From positions 2,096,727 to 2,160,726 of the forward strand of contig OX459106.1 of NCBI GenBank assembly GCA_949775045.1: a stretch of DNA of 64,000 nucleotides, read 5' to 3'. The number at the start of each line of letters is the position of its first letter. The stretch's first letter is position 1. This DNA is from Metridium senile. Lineage: Eukaryota > Cnidaria > Anthozoa > Actiniaria > Metridiidae. This document shows positions 22,482-35,100 of the stretch, piece after piece. The notes below the pieces were generated by a model. It was not told the origin of the DNA, ran no database searches, and worked only from the letters and a program-made list of their open reading frames with translations. The position numbers were made by a program, and so were the translations under genes.

Positions 22482-22887
22482 CAGTCATTTGAAAAAACGT
22501 TGTCGCCGACCGGCTTCGCGACTACGCGACTAGACCTAAAAGGAGTATGGGTAGAAATCACTGAAGCAGTTAGCTACATATATTATCAACATCGTGAGCT
22601 ATCAGTGCCTTCTTTCTATTAGATTTAAGCCTGTGATTGGTTTGGATTACACAAATCCTCTGCATGAAAACTGAAGAAGTAGCTAATATTTACTTGTCGA
22701 TATCTCCACGCTCTATACAACGGTTTATTTCTTTGCACAGATTCATTCATGTACTCGCCATATTTCAGCATATTCTTTAGCACGTGCTAAAAATATATTG
22801 CTTCAGTGATTTTTACCCATACTCCTGCTTGGGCTAGTCGAGTAGTCGCGAAGCCGCTCGGCGAAAATATTTTTTCAAATGACTGTG
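22482..22887. mobile_element. Tc1/mariner-type MITE, about 406 bp, TA target
   Basis: CAGTCATTTGAAAAAACGTT pairs with ATATTTTTTCAAATGACTG over about 95 bp of imperfect inverted arms containing GGCTTCGCGACTAC and GGAGTATGGGTA. TA lies at both edges. Absent from copy B. Confidence 0.8.
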
Positions 22888-24139
22888 TAGTTTCAAATCA
22901 AGGTTTGCCTTGATAAATAAGAGAATCAAGTTTAGTCTCGACTTGGAACCTTTGTCTTGTGATCATCCAAGTGAATTAGGGAAAGGTCAATTCGTTTTCT
23001 GCCACAAAAGAAGAATGAATAATCAATATCAAAGACCCAAAGTTCCCTTCGGTCGTGCAATCGCAGTTCGCTATTCACCCCGTCAGCCCTTTTGAAAAAA
23101 GTGTATATTATCTCAGCTAGTTTGTCAGCACTTAGTTTTGATAATGGTTTTAATTTGCAATAAAGTCGAAAACTAGACTCTCAACGTAATCATGTTTCTT
23201 GTATAGGACGTATGTCTTAATTCTCAAGAAAATCTTATACTCAGTTGTATTCTTTTTTTACTTTCTTAATCTCAAAATGTATGTACTTTTTGAATTGAAT
23301 TATCGGCTGTAAAGCAGCAAATTTGGAAATACAATGTCCAAAAAAACACATACATAAATTATCTTGGTTTAGTTATGCCAGAAACTCTACAAACGAACCA
23401 ACACATTGTATACGAAACGCTTATTACTCGTGCCCAGGCCTATGGCCGGCACGAGTCTTAAAATGCAACGCGTGTTTTTTTATTTTTTTTATTATTTTTA
23501 TTCTTTGTGGTTTCCATGTCAGAAGTTGTACTTCGGAAAGCCCGAAGGTACTTTCGGAAATCCCGAAGATGTCACGAAGTATTTTGATTGGTAGACCGAA
23601 ATGCAATCAGCCAATCAGATTGGATCATGACTGCATCAAAGGCAAAGCGACCAAAGCCGACCAAAGCCATGCTCCATGCAAGTCTGATGGAATTCTGTCC
23701 GCCATTACACAGTTTTTGCAAACATGGATAATTTGGACCAAAAACTAACACTTTTTATTCGTTTGGGTGTTAGGAATAACGGTAAGTTTTGTTTGAACAA
23801 TTATATAATTACTCTTCGCGGCAGATCATTTGAATCGGCGGCTCCAACGCAACGCTTTGGAACGCTTTAACAATGTCATTACCCCGGGCATTACCGTAGT
23901 TACTAAAAGGCGCAAATCATGACCTACAATGACATACAATAAGCTACAATAAGCTACTATAAGTTGTTAGTTTAATACTACAATCCAGAGACACTTCCAT
24001 CCGGACAAGCATGAAAACGATGTAAACATGAAAACGATGCCATTAATTTTACTCACCAAAGAAGGCCGTATTTTCTTTGAGGCGTTCTCTCTCGTAACCA
24101 TAATTTAATAAGCTGGAATTATGTGTTATAGTAACTACG

Positions 24140-24355
24140 AATACGAGATTCTGCTGAAAGTTATACAATTTAATGGAAAAAAGCGTATATTCCGAAGTTT
24201 GTGATTTGTGACATGTCTGTACGCGCGACGCCTAGCTTAGTTGTTTTGATCGTAAGGCAGAGGAAACCCGGCATCTGAACAAATCACGAACTTGGTAGTA
24301 CACATTTTTTTTCCATTAAATTTTATCACTTTCAGCACAATCTCGTTTTTTTTTA
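24140..24355. repeat. Inverted-repeat element (MITE-like), about 215 bp
   Basis: ACGAGATTCTGCTGAAAG...AATTTAATGGAAAAAA...GTGATTTGT on the left (24140-24213) is matched by its reverse complement at about 24,280-24,350. It lies in the intron of the candidate gene at 23,724. Confidence 0.65.
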
Positions 24356-24604
24356 ACAATAATAAATAATTCATAAATATTAAATAATATATCAATAATA
24401 AATAAAACTTTTCTTTTTATAGATGTTTTTTTACTAGCATGGAATTTTACATATAATTATTTTTCTGTATTATTAGAACTATTTATGATAAATTTATAAA
24501 TTGTATATATGTTTATCAATTTTGTTATTTTAATTATTGTTAAGCTTGCTCAATTCGTCTGTATTAATTGTTATTATTATTATTATTTGTTTTTAGATAT
24601 TGAC

Positions 24605-24892
24605 ACCCCTTCTGGTTGTGAGGGAACAGCAACGGCTGTGAAAAACAACCTGGCCAACAAGTTACATATGGCCTCCACCCCTTCTGGTTGTGAGTGAACA
24701 GCAACGGCTGTGAAAAACAACCTGGCCAACAAGTTACATATGGCCGCCACCCCTTCTGGTTGTGAGGGAACAGCAACGGCTGTGCAAAACAACCTGGCCA
24801 GCATAGTAAATATGATCGAAAACCCTTTTAGTGTTCGTGAAGGAACAGCAACAGCTGTGAAATACGAATCATACTTATCGCAGTATTGTGAG
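24605..24892 (+). repeat. 72-bp coding tandem repeat, four copies
   Basis: Units start at 24605, 24677, 24749 and 24821. The first three are nearly identical (ACCCCTTCTGGTTGTGAG...), the fourth diverged. Each encodes TPSGCEGTATAVKNNLANKL plus four residues; the only disabling difference is GGA to TGA in unit 2. Confidence 0.9.
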
Positions 24893-25499
24893 CAAAATGA
24901 TTATGATCAAAAGCCTACAAATACAACTTATCAGAATTGTAAACAACATGTCATGTGTTTATATTCTACTGGACTTAACAAAGGAAACAGTGTTCTTGCT
25001 CACACCAGATATCCTATGGCATGCATAATGATCTTTGGTATTGTTTCTATTCTAATGATTGTTATGTTGTACTATGTACAGAAACTGTATTTAAATATTA
25101 CACAAAACATTGACAAGAATAAAGAGTTTATTATGAAATATCAAATGGCTTGTTTTTTTCCATTGCAGTTTATATCCAATATGTTATGCCCACAGATTTA
25201 TCAGATTTGTGTGTTCACCTTATTCAATATTAGTTACCTGAAATTGTCAGTCTATTTGACATGTTGCATTTGTTTTGCGATTTGTAACAAACTTATACAA
25301 ATACACTATGCCACTTTTTCAAATGTTAGTTTTGATAATTGTTTTTCAGACGCAATAGAATTCATCTGTAAAAGTAACCGAAAAAAATACAGTTTTTTAA
25401 AGTTTAAAATTAAAATTTCAACTTCAAATATCAAAACCCTTAATTGCATATCTGAATATTCCGGACCATACGTACTGTGACATATCGAAGAGGGGGCTT

Positions 25500-28400
25500 T
25501 CATTTAAGGCACCTTTCATATCGAGGGGGGAGGTGGGTACGTTATTTTCAGAAGCTATATACTGGGGTAGCCTCCTCAGACATCTCTGTGATCCAATTTG
25601 GATTCGGGTTTCCTGTGCTGCTACTAGAGAGGGACTAAGCACTAGTTAGGCAAGACAAATGTGCCTCTCCCCCTCCCCTGCTCAGTTTTTCTCTTCACAA
25701 CAGAAAGCCCAATGAAAAGAGATATAAGAGATGGCTGCATAGGAGGCTAATAGGGAGGGTTGTTACAAATTTCATGCTGTTTTATAGCCTTATAGGGGTT
25801 TATTAAAATCTGGACGAAACTTATAGGGGGGTTGGGGGTTATGATAATTTTTGCCAACCAGGAAGGGTAATATTTGGAAAAGACAATCAGTGATTTTGCC
25901 AACCCTCTGTACGTAACTTTAATATGCATTTAATACTATTGGACCATACTGTATTGTCAGTCGGGCATTACAAGCACCCCTGAGTTACTCAATCACACCA
26001 AGGCACGAGTGAACGCTTCCTCAAAGCGTCTAGTTTATGATTTAAGTGAAAATCATAGGGAGGTCAAAAAATATAACGACTCTTTTGCATAAAGGTTATT
26101 GTGACCATTTCCGGCTGCCGGTTTTGTAGAAACTTAGGGCAAATTACAGTCGCTCGAATAAAACTTGAAAAATACACATCTTAAAATCACAGAATATGAA
26201 AAATAACTTAACAAAACGAATAAATAATAAATAAGGAACAACATTGAGTTTAATTTTTGGTTGTAAATGTTAGGATGTTCAATATTCAAATGGTTTGTTA
26301 AACTATGTCATACAAAGGGTATTTTCGATGGAAACGAAAATGGCCGACTCGGCGCGCAATGCATTGTGATCGAGACGTCTACTTTAATGAAGATACTATA
26401 AGAGCAATAGCAGTACAACTTTACAGGCCATGGAGCTAAAATGAACAACTGTCTTGATTGGCTAAAAGTATATTCAGTGCATCACAAAACAGTCCATTCA
26501 CACCCCCACCCCCTCAGGAAAGTTTGTTATATCATGTGTTCATTATATATTAGCATATGTAGGTTACAAACTACGCAAAAGAGATTCTCTTTGAAGACAT
26601 AGATTTTCCTAACAATACTACTGTTTCTTATTATCTAGTACCGCTGTACTAGATATTCAAATAGTACAGCAGTTCTAGCTAGTCACTTTTACAAGAGAGA
26701 CTGTTCGATTATTTTCATGTCAAATTACAATATGGGCAATATTTTAAATTAAACAAAGCCTTTCAAAAAGTAGCTGTGGATTCGAAAACACCATTCTTTT
26801 ACGGAGATTTTGATGTGTGATAAACGGCTACGCGTGAAAAAAACGTACTTTGCAAGATTTCTAATCGTTATCGCTGTATTCTCTCGGTCATTCTCTTATA
26901 AGATTCTCATTTAAAATCGAGCGGACAGTAGAGCCTCGAGAACTATATATTATTTTGTCGCTGGTTTTAAGTCGTCTGAGTATATATAATCATATTATGC
27001 TGTGAAAGGCTTCTCTGGAAGATTTATTGTTTTTAAAAGCAGGTTTCTACTTGAAAAGATCAAATGTTCAAAATCATGGAGGTATGTTTTCCGATGAAAC
27101 ATGAAGCTTGTTTATTTATTTTTTTTCTAATTATCAATTCCTAATGAATTATATACGATTTTTAATTTTTATTTTGCTATAAAATATCAATTCAAAAATA
27201 CTCTGAGACGCGCTTTAACGTCGCAAGTCGTAAATATCATGCTAGTGCTCAATGCAGCGAATCGAGCATTACACTTATAGTCCTATCACTCATGTAGTCT
27301 ATTTCAAGCATAGAGTGAAAATACTAGAGTGGCCTTCACGCATTGTAGCATGAAAAGGAAGTTGATTTTAGAATACGATGATCAATGAATTTGTTATAAC
27401 ATGTTATGAAAGTCACTGAAGTTTCTTGTGTTTTAATCTTTAGAATAAATGATTGCTATGATAGAATGAATTTATTGTATGACACACATGATCTTGACTG
27501 TTCGTTTCTTTGTATCTATTACCAACTATTATGCACTACCACAAACTAGTTAGTCATCAGTTTTCCTTTTACAGACGACGGAAAATAACTCTAAAATGTT
27601 TAAACTTTTACAATATTGTTGTAGCAATCAAAGCTACAATCCAAATCCTGAAGCCTGAAGCTTGTAAAGGCATGTATTTCTTCTCTTGCTATCGATTTAT
27701 TCATAGCATATATTTTGGTTGTACGTGTTTATGTTATATAATTACCATAACAAGTTGTTGCAGTGGTAGATGATGAGACAAATATTTTTTTTAAAAACGT
27801 TAATAAATCACAGATTGTCTTCATCTTCCCAACATCCTTTGCAGGTTCGGTGGACAGTAGCTTCGGCTGTGACAACGATTTTTTTTAAAAAGGTCTAAAT
27901 TCAAGGAACATTGACAGAGCCAATATGTATATAATCGGCACATATAACTGCTCGTTCCTGACCATATAGAAATTATTTTACTACTCAATTCAACCACGTG
28001 ACTACACAGGTAGCCCAATACATGAAGGTAAGCTTATAATATTGAATTAAAAGGAGTTTTATAGGTTTAAGGCCCTTGCCAGTAACCTCTTCTGGCAACC
28101 ATTTTGTTTACTGGTGTACTACTGATCTCACTGAGAAGCTTTACTATTAACAGTATAGTGATGTTGTGGAGTCATGTGATCAGAGTTGGTCATTGCAATG
28201 GGGAGAGGGGACGATAGGTTGTCATACAGTATAAATATCACGTGACCGTCAGAGTTGGTCCTATTACTATTAGTTGGTGATGATATGATCGGTTACAGTT
28301 GCATAGTCACGTGATCAAGTACTATATATTGCATGTATGTGGACATGTAAATTTGAGCCGGATCAAATAATTTGAAAATAGGAACAACCTTGCCCAGCTA

Positions 28401-29050
28401 GTTTAAATGTCAGAAATGAGCGCACCATTTATACTAATTCTGCAATTAAACGAGATAAATTGTTGAAATCGCAAGTTCTAAATTGTTCCATCAGTTATTG
28501 AATGTATACTTCATTGGCAAAATTAATCACTTCAATTGAGATCACACAAAGTACGAGTGCTGTCAATCTTCCATAAGTATTACAACAATAGCGATATTTA
28601 AATCTAAAAATGGTTATCTTTTCATGCATGTATGTGTTCCTCAAGGAACTTGTAAAAAGGAACAACTCAGTTGCTCAGAGTTTAAAAGTGAACGTGCGAA
28701 TTTTCGGTAGTACTTTAGTCTCATGGAAGAAGTTATGCTAAATTTAAATTGTAAAGATCTGTATGTAATTTTCTCTTGAGGTCTTTGTTGCCTCGTTTTG
28801 GTATTTTTTTGTGAAAAGGGTTAAGGTCTTTATATTTAAATTTAAATTGTGAACGTGCGACCTTTAGACAATTTAGACAATACGTTAGTTCCATGGATGA
28901 AATAGCAAGCTCAATATTAATACTATTGAATAATTAAATGCTTCAATGATGAAATTAATAGATCAATTGCGGTTACAGAAAGTGCTTTTACGAGTGTTTT
29001 CGGTTGTATAACAACTGAAGCGACCAAAATCTATAGTTAACTTTATTACA
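25500..29050. other. Gene-poor spacer and 5' flank of gene B
   Basis: No convincing gene, transposon end or long repeat. Two spliceable short frames at 27,064-27,081 and 27,575-27,658 are reported as a finding only. Near 28,170-28,320 several GTGATCA/CACGTGA motifs recur beside AGAGTTGGTC. The promoter of gene B should be in the last few hundred bases, but no clear core element was seen. Confidence 0.4.
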
Positions 29051-29115
29051 GGTAGTGTCAGAGCAACTGATTTCATTCACACAGAAGTTGTCAGCCTGTC
29101 AACATCGTCGTGAAA

Positions 29116-32100
29116 ATGAAGTATCTTCTGATTGTGTTGGTAAGTGTAAAAAACTTTATTATTTTTATTACAATTCACTTCTAGATTGAATAATATTTAG
29201 GTTTTAAATAGAAAAAGACACGAAGTCCCCTATAAAGATACAGATATGGATAACAGCCAAACTAACAATTAAAGAATTTACCACAGTACCAGTACATTAA
29301 CATCATCACACATTAATTAAAGTGTACACTTTGCAACTGATTTAGCTCTAGAATCAATGTATAAATGTAAATATTGTGTCCATTAAACACTAATCAGTCT
29401 GTAATGGTAGAAATACGTCCGTTTGTATTTAAACGAACTAGCGGTGGTAGGCTTTTTAAAAAGTCAGATAGTTGTATATATATAAAAGGCGTTTTGGTAC
29501 ATCCCGATAAAACTGAACTATATTTTCGATAATGTTCGCTATACAGCCATTTTATTCATGTTGTATGATTGGTGCAAACACAGCTTATAAATAAAATTAA
29601 ATTTATATAATTTATTAATTACATCGAGCGAAAAGCTCGATGTCTGAAATGTGTTCTTCTCTTAGTCGCCAAAATGACTTCCGGTCAACGCCGGAAGTAC
29701 TACTGTCAATCGTCAACGTCAATCTGCATCCAATCATAGCGCTTATTTTTTTACATCGAGCATCGATGTCTAAAAAATGCGAAGCTTTTTTTGCGCGTTG
29801 GTCGCCAAATTGACTTCCGATAACACTACAAACTATAGAGCTAGCGCACGTGCGAGTTTGAAGGCCATTTGAGTACAATAAAATTACTCCCGCGTGCAGT
29901 AAAATTACTGGCAACTTGCATAACAATGACCTCAAAATACTATCTGACTGTAAGTCGAACTTTTTTCAATTAATTCACGGAATCTTCGAGTATTTGCTGT
30001 TCTAAAGCATACAAGTTTTATTTAGAAACACCAAGCGCTTCAATTCACTTCGATGTTTTTGTATTTACACGATTGCTTTTCCCTCGGCACAGAATACGAT
30101 CACTTCAATTCGAGACATTTTCACGGCCGACTAAACTCCGCTATGCAATAACCTCAAAATAGGCAAGCGAAATTCAAAAACTTTGAAGCCGGAATAGAAG
30201 CGCCTGGTGTTTCTTAATAAAACTTGAATGCTTTGGAACAATAAATAAAATAAAATAAATAAACTTGTTCTTTCAATAAAAAAGAGAAAGTGGACAAAAG
30301 CAAACTGAAAATAATAAATAAACGCGTCAGATATTTTAGAGAAAGAAAAACAATCAAAACAAAATATCTAAGTTACATAACGACATTTTCCCACAATAGT
30401 ATTACTGTTTTAATAAAATTTTATGTGGTTGATTTTTTTTTATATATTGCTGAGCAATGTACACTCATTGATTTTCCACTGTCCTTCCTTTCCAAATTCT
30501 CTCTTTTTAACGACATTATTTCCACGGCTGTGGTCATTTCCACGGCGATTAGTGATCATTTCCGCGGCTGTAGAGTGCCTCAAACATAGTGTCGCATGAG
30601 CGTCAATAAGTGTAGACTGCTCTTGCTCGCCGAATCGGTCTGAACTAAGGAAGCTCGATGTCAGCGGTTTTAATTAATAATGTCTTATAAATAATATCAC
30701 TCCACAGATTAAAATATGCTATACAGACACATTTCGGAAAAAAACATATTGTTATGAGCTTTGGCTGCTTGAATTCATACCATCCAGATTGTAATTCGGG
30801 CTCAATATGCAACCAGCAACAAAAACTTTGCCAATCTTTTTTGTAAAAGATGTTATGTATACCATTCTTGGTAGCTGAACTGTAGCATTTGAACTCGAAA
30901 CGATTATTGTGGTTCAAAATCACCCCTAAAAGAGACCGGAAGCCATTTACCGTGTAGCACGGACGATTTTTTACTTCTAAGAGATACTACACAGAAACAG
31001 AAAACGAAAATAGCGTGGAAAACTATTGGATTTTCCCTGGCTTTTTCGATATCCTAAAATACACCAAAGTATATCAAAATTCGATATTTTCAATTTTGAT
31101 ACCACTACTGAAAAGATACAAAAATCAATGTTTTTTACAACTAAGAGATACGAAGAGCTTACGGTCCAATACTTTAACCCACCGAGCCCCGTGTGTTAGG
31201 TTGTCTTTAATTCGGAAAGACTCAGTGTTGGTGTGTGTGACTCAAGGTTGATTTAAACCGAGGTGTAAGTTAAGTATTGTAACAACGTCACAACTCTTTT
31301 TTTTTCCCTTATTTTTGTTTTCACAGATTGTGTGCGTTGCTGTTTCTTTCAACAAAGTTCAATCAAACGAAAACGTTCACGAAGGTAACATCATGGATAA
31401 TAAAAACACTAACATAGACTTTACAGAACAGAAATATTGAAATTGAGTAAAACTTACATAGATACGACGAAACAAAAACCCAAATAGTTCCATGCTCTTT
31501 ATAATCAGTTTGAATATTTACTTTTATAGATGACGCATCACAAAATGAACTTGACAATATCCAAAAAGAGGAACTCGACGCAATAGACGAGAACGCAGAA
31601 GACCGTAAACGCGGTAGTAATGGTATTTATCAAAATAGGCATTACGTTTACATATATATTCTATTATTGTTTTCAATTCCTTACACTGACCCTCTCAAAT
31701 ATTATAGGCATTAGTTGGCCGGCGGCCATTATATAAAAAGGTCTAAAGTTTAAAATAATTAACTGTGTTTTTTTTTTTTTCCTTACTCTCATTGTTAAGG
31801 GGTGAACCATTAGAATTTGGGGGAGGGGGTGGCAATTCCCAAAATTATAGACGTGCACGGCCAATGCGCAACAAAAAAAAAATCCTGCTCAGAGCCAAGC
31901 TCAAAGCAGAACCTTGAGGGATAGCAAATGGTAAAATTTTAGAATCCGAGCCTGAGATTCTAGAAATAAATCAGCTCATATATTTACTGTATTTAAAAAT
32001 TCGAGACTCCGAGACATCATAAACACGAAAATCTGATACTTTGAGACATCAAAATCGCGAAAATCCGAGACCTTCCCACTTTAAGTGTCGGTATCAGTAT

Positions 32101-35100
32101 ACAATATATACCAAAACATATAGACTTGCCCCAAGTCGACCCCGGTGTATTTTTCCGGCAAACAAATCGCCCAAAAATTAGCTGAACAAAGTCGCGAATT
32201 AACTGCGCATTGTACAAGACTAATAAATAAAACGAAAAGCGGACTTTTGAAAAGTTTAACCATTAAAACACAAACAGTTGTTTTCGCTTTGGATTTTAGA
32301 GAACAAAATTTTGTTAAAATAAAAAACCTGCAAGACCTCTCTGGTCGAAAAAAAAATCTTACACAACCCGGACGGCGAAAAAAAAAACCTGCACAAAAAT
32401 ATTGCCAACCCCGCTATCATACGCTATCATACCCCGCGCGTCATATGCATTCCAAGTTGCGCTATTTTTAGTAACCGGATGCAGTGCAATTTTCGTCTTA
32501 CCATACTCCCGTGCGCCATGTTTCTTGTAACCGGAAGTGTTATTTTCCCCTTACCCAAATACCATGCGTCAACATCGCACCACCGCGATGGGCAAAATGT
32601 GTTATGTTTTTTTTTTCTCAAAATAATCTGGAAAATCTTTAAGAAATAAGCAAATGATATTAATAAAGACCAAGATTAAATTCATTGATGGAAGCTAATT
32701 CAAACTTTTATATAAAAAAAAATTAAAGAAAAAGAAAAGAATATTTCAAGACAAAGCAGAAAGTAATGTTTGGCTTTCAACAACGAGTAAGCTTGAATTA
32801 TCTTTTTATGACTTCTTTTTTTCGAAGTCAATTCAGTTTCTTTTCCAAAGTCTTCATAAAATCCTGCTATACAATATTACTGTAGATGATATATCTAGTC
32901 ATACAGTAAAAACAGTCTAATCCACGAAGACAACGTAAACATCAGCCATGACAAGCGACAAGACGTTTAGGACTCTTTGAATTTCATTATTTGATTTTGT
33001 TGACTCACAATTCGTCATTTTGAAGCTTTATTACTTACCAAAGCATCTTTTGCGTTTTTTCTTTCTTTGATTAAATTTGTTTTTTCACTTGACTACATCA
33101 ACTTAAGCTCTTTTCATTGTGATAATAAAAGAGGATTGTTTAGCTTTTCGTCGTCTTTTTCACTTTTTGAAATCTGTTTGGTTTATATTTTCTCCAATTT
33201 ACTATTTGTCCATCGATGTCATCGTATTTTTTAGAGTGAAGTTTGAAAGTGGGATAAGGATGGTAAATTTTGACGGATGATTGTAGGGTAAGACGAAAAA
33301 TGAAGTGCATCCGTTTACTAAAAAGATCACAACTGGGAATTCACATAGCGTGCGGCTAATAATACATTGGCACCTATGTAAAAAGCATGGAATACCGAGT
33401 ACGGAAAAGTGGTGGGACTATTAATTCACCACAACCAATAACAGAAAACGAAAAAGTTAAAATGCTGTGGGACGCCACATGATTAATAACAGGACAGACA
33501 ATCAAAACTATGTGCCATTTGTTAAATATTTCCCCCTCGGGGTGATGCTAAGAAAATGCACATGTTCACCTCGCGCTGAGTGGCTAGTTCCCTCTGAAGT
33601 ATTTATCTATCTCGATAATTGATTTATTATATTATTTACAATCGTCAGTATCTTCATGTTTTTGCTACAATGGAGGATCGCCATATTGTAGAAATGGGAG
33701 ACTGCAGCGATGTTACTGTTACAATGGCTATTATGGAAGTCGATGCCAGTATGGTGGTAGGTAGCTTTGTGTATTTACAAGAGACAGTATTGTCATGCAC
33801 TGATATTATCAATCTTTGTATTGCTTTTCAGGACCAACAACCAGACAGCGTGAGTATACACCTATTTCAATTAACGTTGTCCATCTGCAATGGTCGATCT
33901 GAGACCGATAGGAATTGTGGGAGCTCGTTAAACTGCAAATACACTACATTTTGTATTATAATCACGCTTGAATATTAATGTTTACTTCTGAAATACTATT
34001 ATCCATAATTCAGCACCATTCAAGTGTGATTAAAACAACACATTTGGAATTTATTGAGCTCCCACAATTCCTATTGGTCTCAGATCAACCATTCCAGATG
34101 GACAACGTTAATTGAAATAGGTGTACAATATATTCAACAGCAATTTACTGTCTCTGCGGGTTTGACTATGGAAATTGTTTATAAAATGACTTAATGATAT
34201 GAAATGATATAACGCGCGCTTTGATTGGCCAAAGCATCGTTTTGGATGAGAGTATAGAAAATAATTTAGATATAACGCGCGCTATGATTGGCCAAAACAT
34301 CGTGTTGGAATATATTAAACGCTCACGTCGACATTCATTTTCGTCCACGAGTATTTTTCTAGCTTTTTGATGAATCCTCAACACAAAATCGGACATTGGA
34401 AATTGAATGGGATACAATAACAAAGTTATATTACCATTTTTACTGCAGTTTTCCGCTTTCTGCGAACTCAGACATTACCACGGCTTATTGTGAAACACGT
34501 TTTTAGCTGCCGTCAATCAAAACTAATTAGTCGGTAACTTTTAAATCCTTGATTGGCGGCAGCGAAATACGTATTTTACAACTAGCCGTTGAAATGTTCG
34601 CAGAAAGTCGAAAACCGCATTAAATCTTACCCATTTTGTAATCTTTTTGAATAAACACAATCTGTCAAACATACAACATGCCATGAGTGATGAAGCGATT
34701 CACAAATTCACCCAAAAGCTTAAAGACACGAATACAATCACAGAATAATTTATTTTATTTTATGAAAGTCTGATCATGTTATTTATACAAGAATATTTAG
34801 TTAGGATTTTAACAAACTTAAAACAAGTTACGCTGCTGGCAAATTAAAGGCACAAATTGTGAAGTTTTGTTTTCATTTTGAGTTGACAATTTTTAATTTC
34901 TGAAATACTGCACAAATGTTGAGATAAATTAATAGTTTTTACTTACATTTATTTACTGTGGTGTTTAAAAAGTCTAATTTTCTTCTCCGTTTTTATCATG
35001 CAGTCATCACATTCAATTCCTTTGTATGTTCATTGCAATCAAAACCTGGGATCAAAAACGTCCAAAGTGCAAAAATATTCTTTGATAAATCATGTAGTGG

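Larger units (their letters stand above)
5911..23330 (+). repeat. Segmental duplication, copy A (partner 29,188-41,070)
   Basis: From AATAATATTTAGGTTTTA at 5911, the sequence matches 29,188 onward almost base for base over introns and exons. The match continues with interruptions to about 23,330, past the gene's 3' end. Copy A is longer because it holds an extra 2.4-kb EGF-exon unit, a three-finger exon, two non-LTR fragments and at least three transposons that copy B lacks. Copy B has its own extras: a 0.93-kb hexamer array, a 0.17-kb transposon at 40,884, and about 390 bp at 31,667-32,056. Confidence 0.9.
23724..25480 (+). pseudogene. Candidate two-exon gene with a 24-residue repeat and a membrane segment, interrupted by one stop
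   Basis: Exon 1 is 23724-23781 (MDNLDQKLTLFIRLGVRNN, donor G|GTAAGT). Exon 2 starts at 24597 after TTTTTAG and joins in phase 1 to IDTPSGCEGTATAVKNNLA. Four copies of a 24-residue unit follow, then a cysteine-bearing segment and, at about residues 145-170, a hydrophobic stretch (CIMIFGIVSILMIVMLYYV) fit for a membrane span. The frame stays open to 25,480. In the second repeat a TGA at 24695-24697 replaces the GGA of copies 1 and 3, which would end the product at about 52 residues. The CLYS...NSVL...RYP run before the membrane segment faintly recalls BK-channel beta subunits; I would not rely on that. Function unknown. Pseudogene, recent nonsense allele and sequencing error remain possible. 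Confidence 0.4.

Noticed and set aside
24710..25480. BK-channel beta subunit
   Set aside because: Only a loose resemblance before one membrane segment; two membrane segments and the usual cysteine loop are not shown. Kept as unknown.
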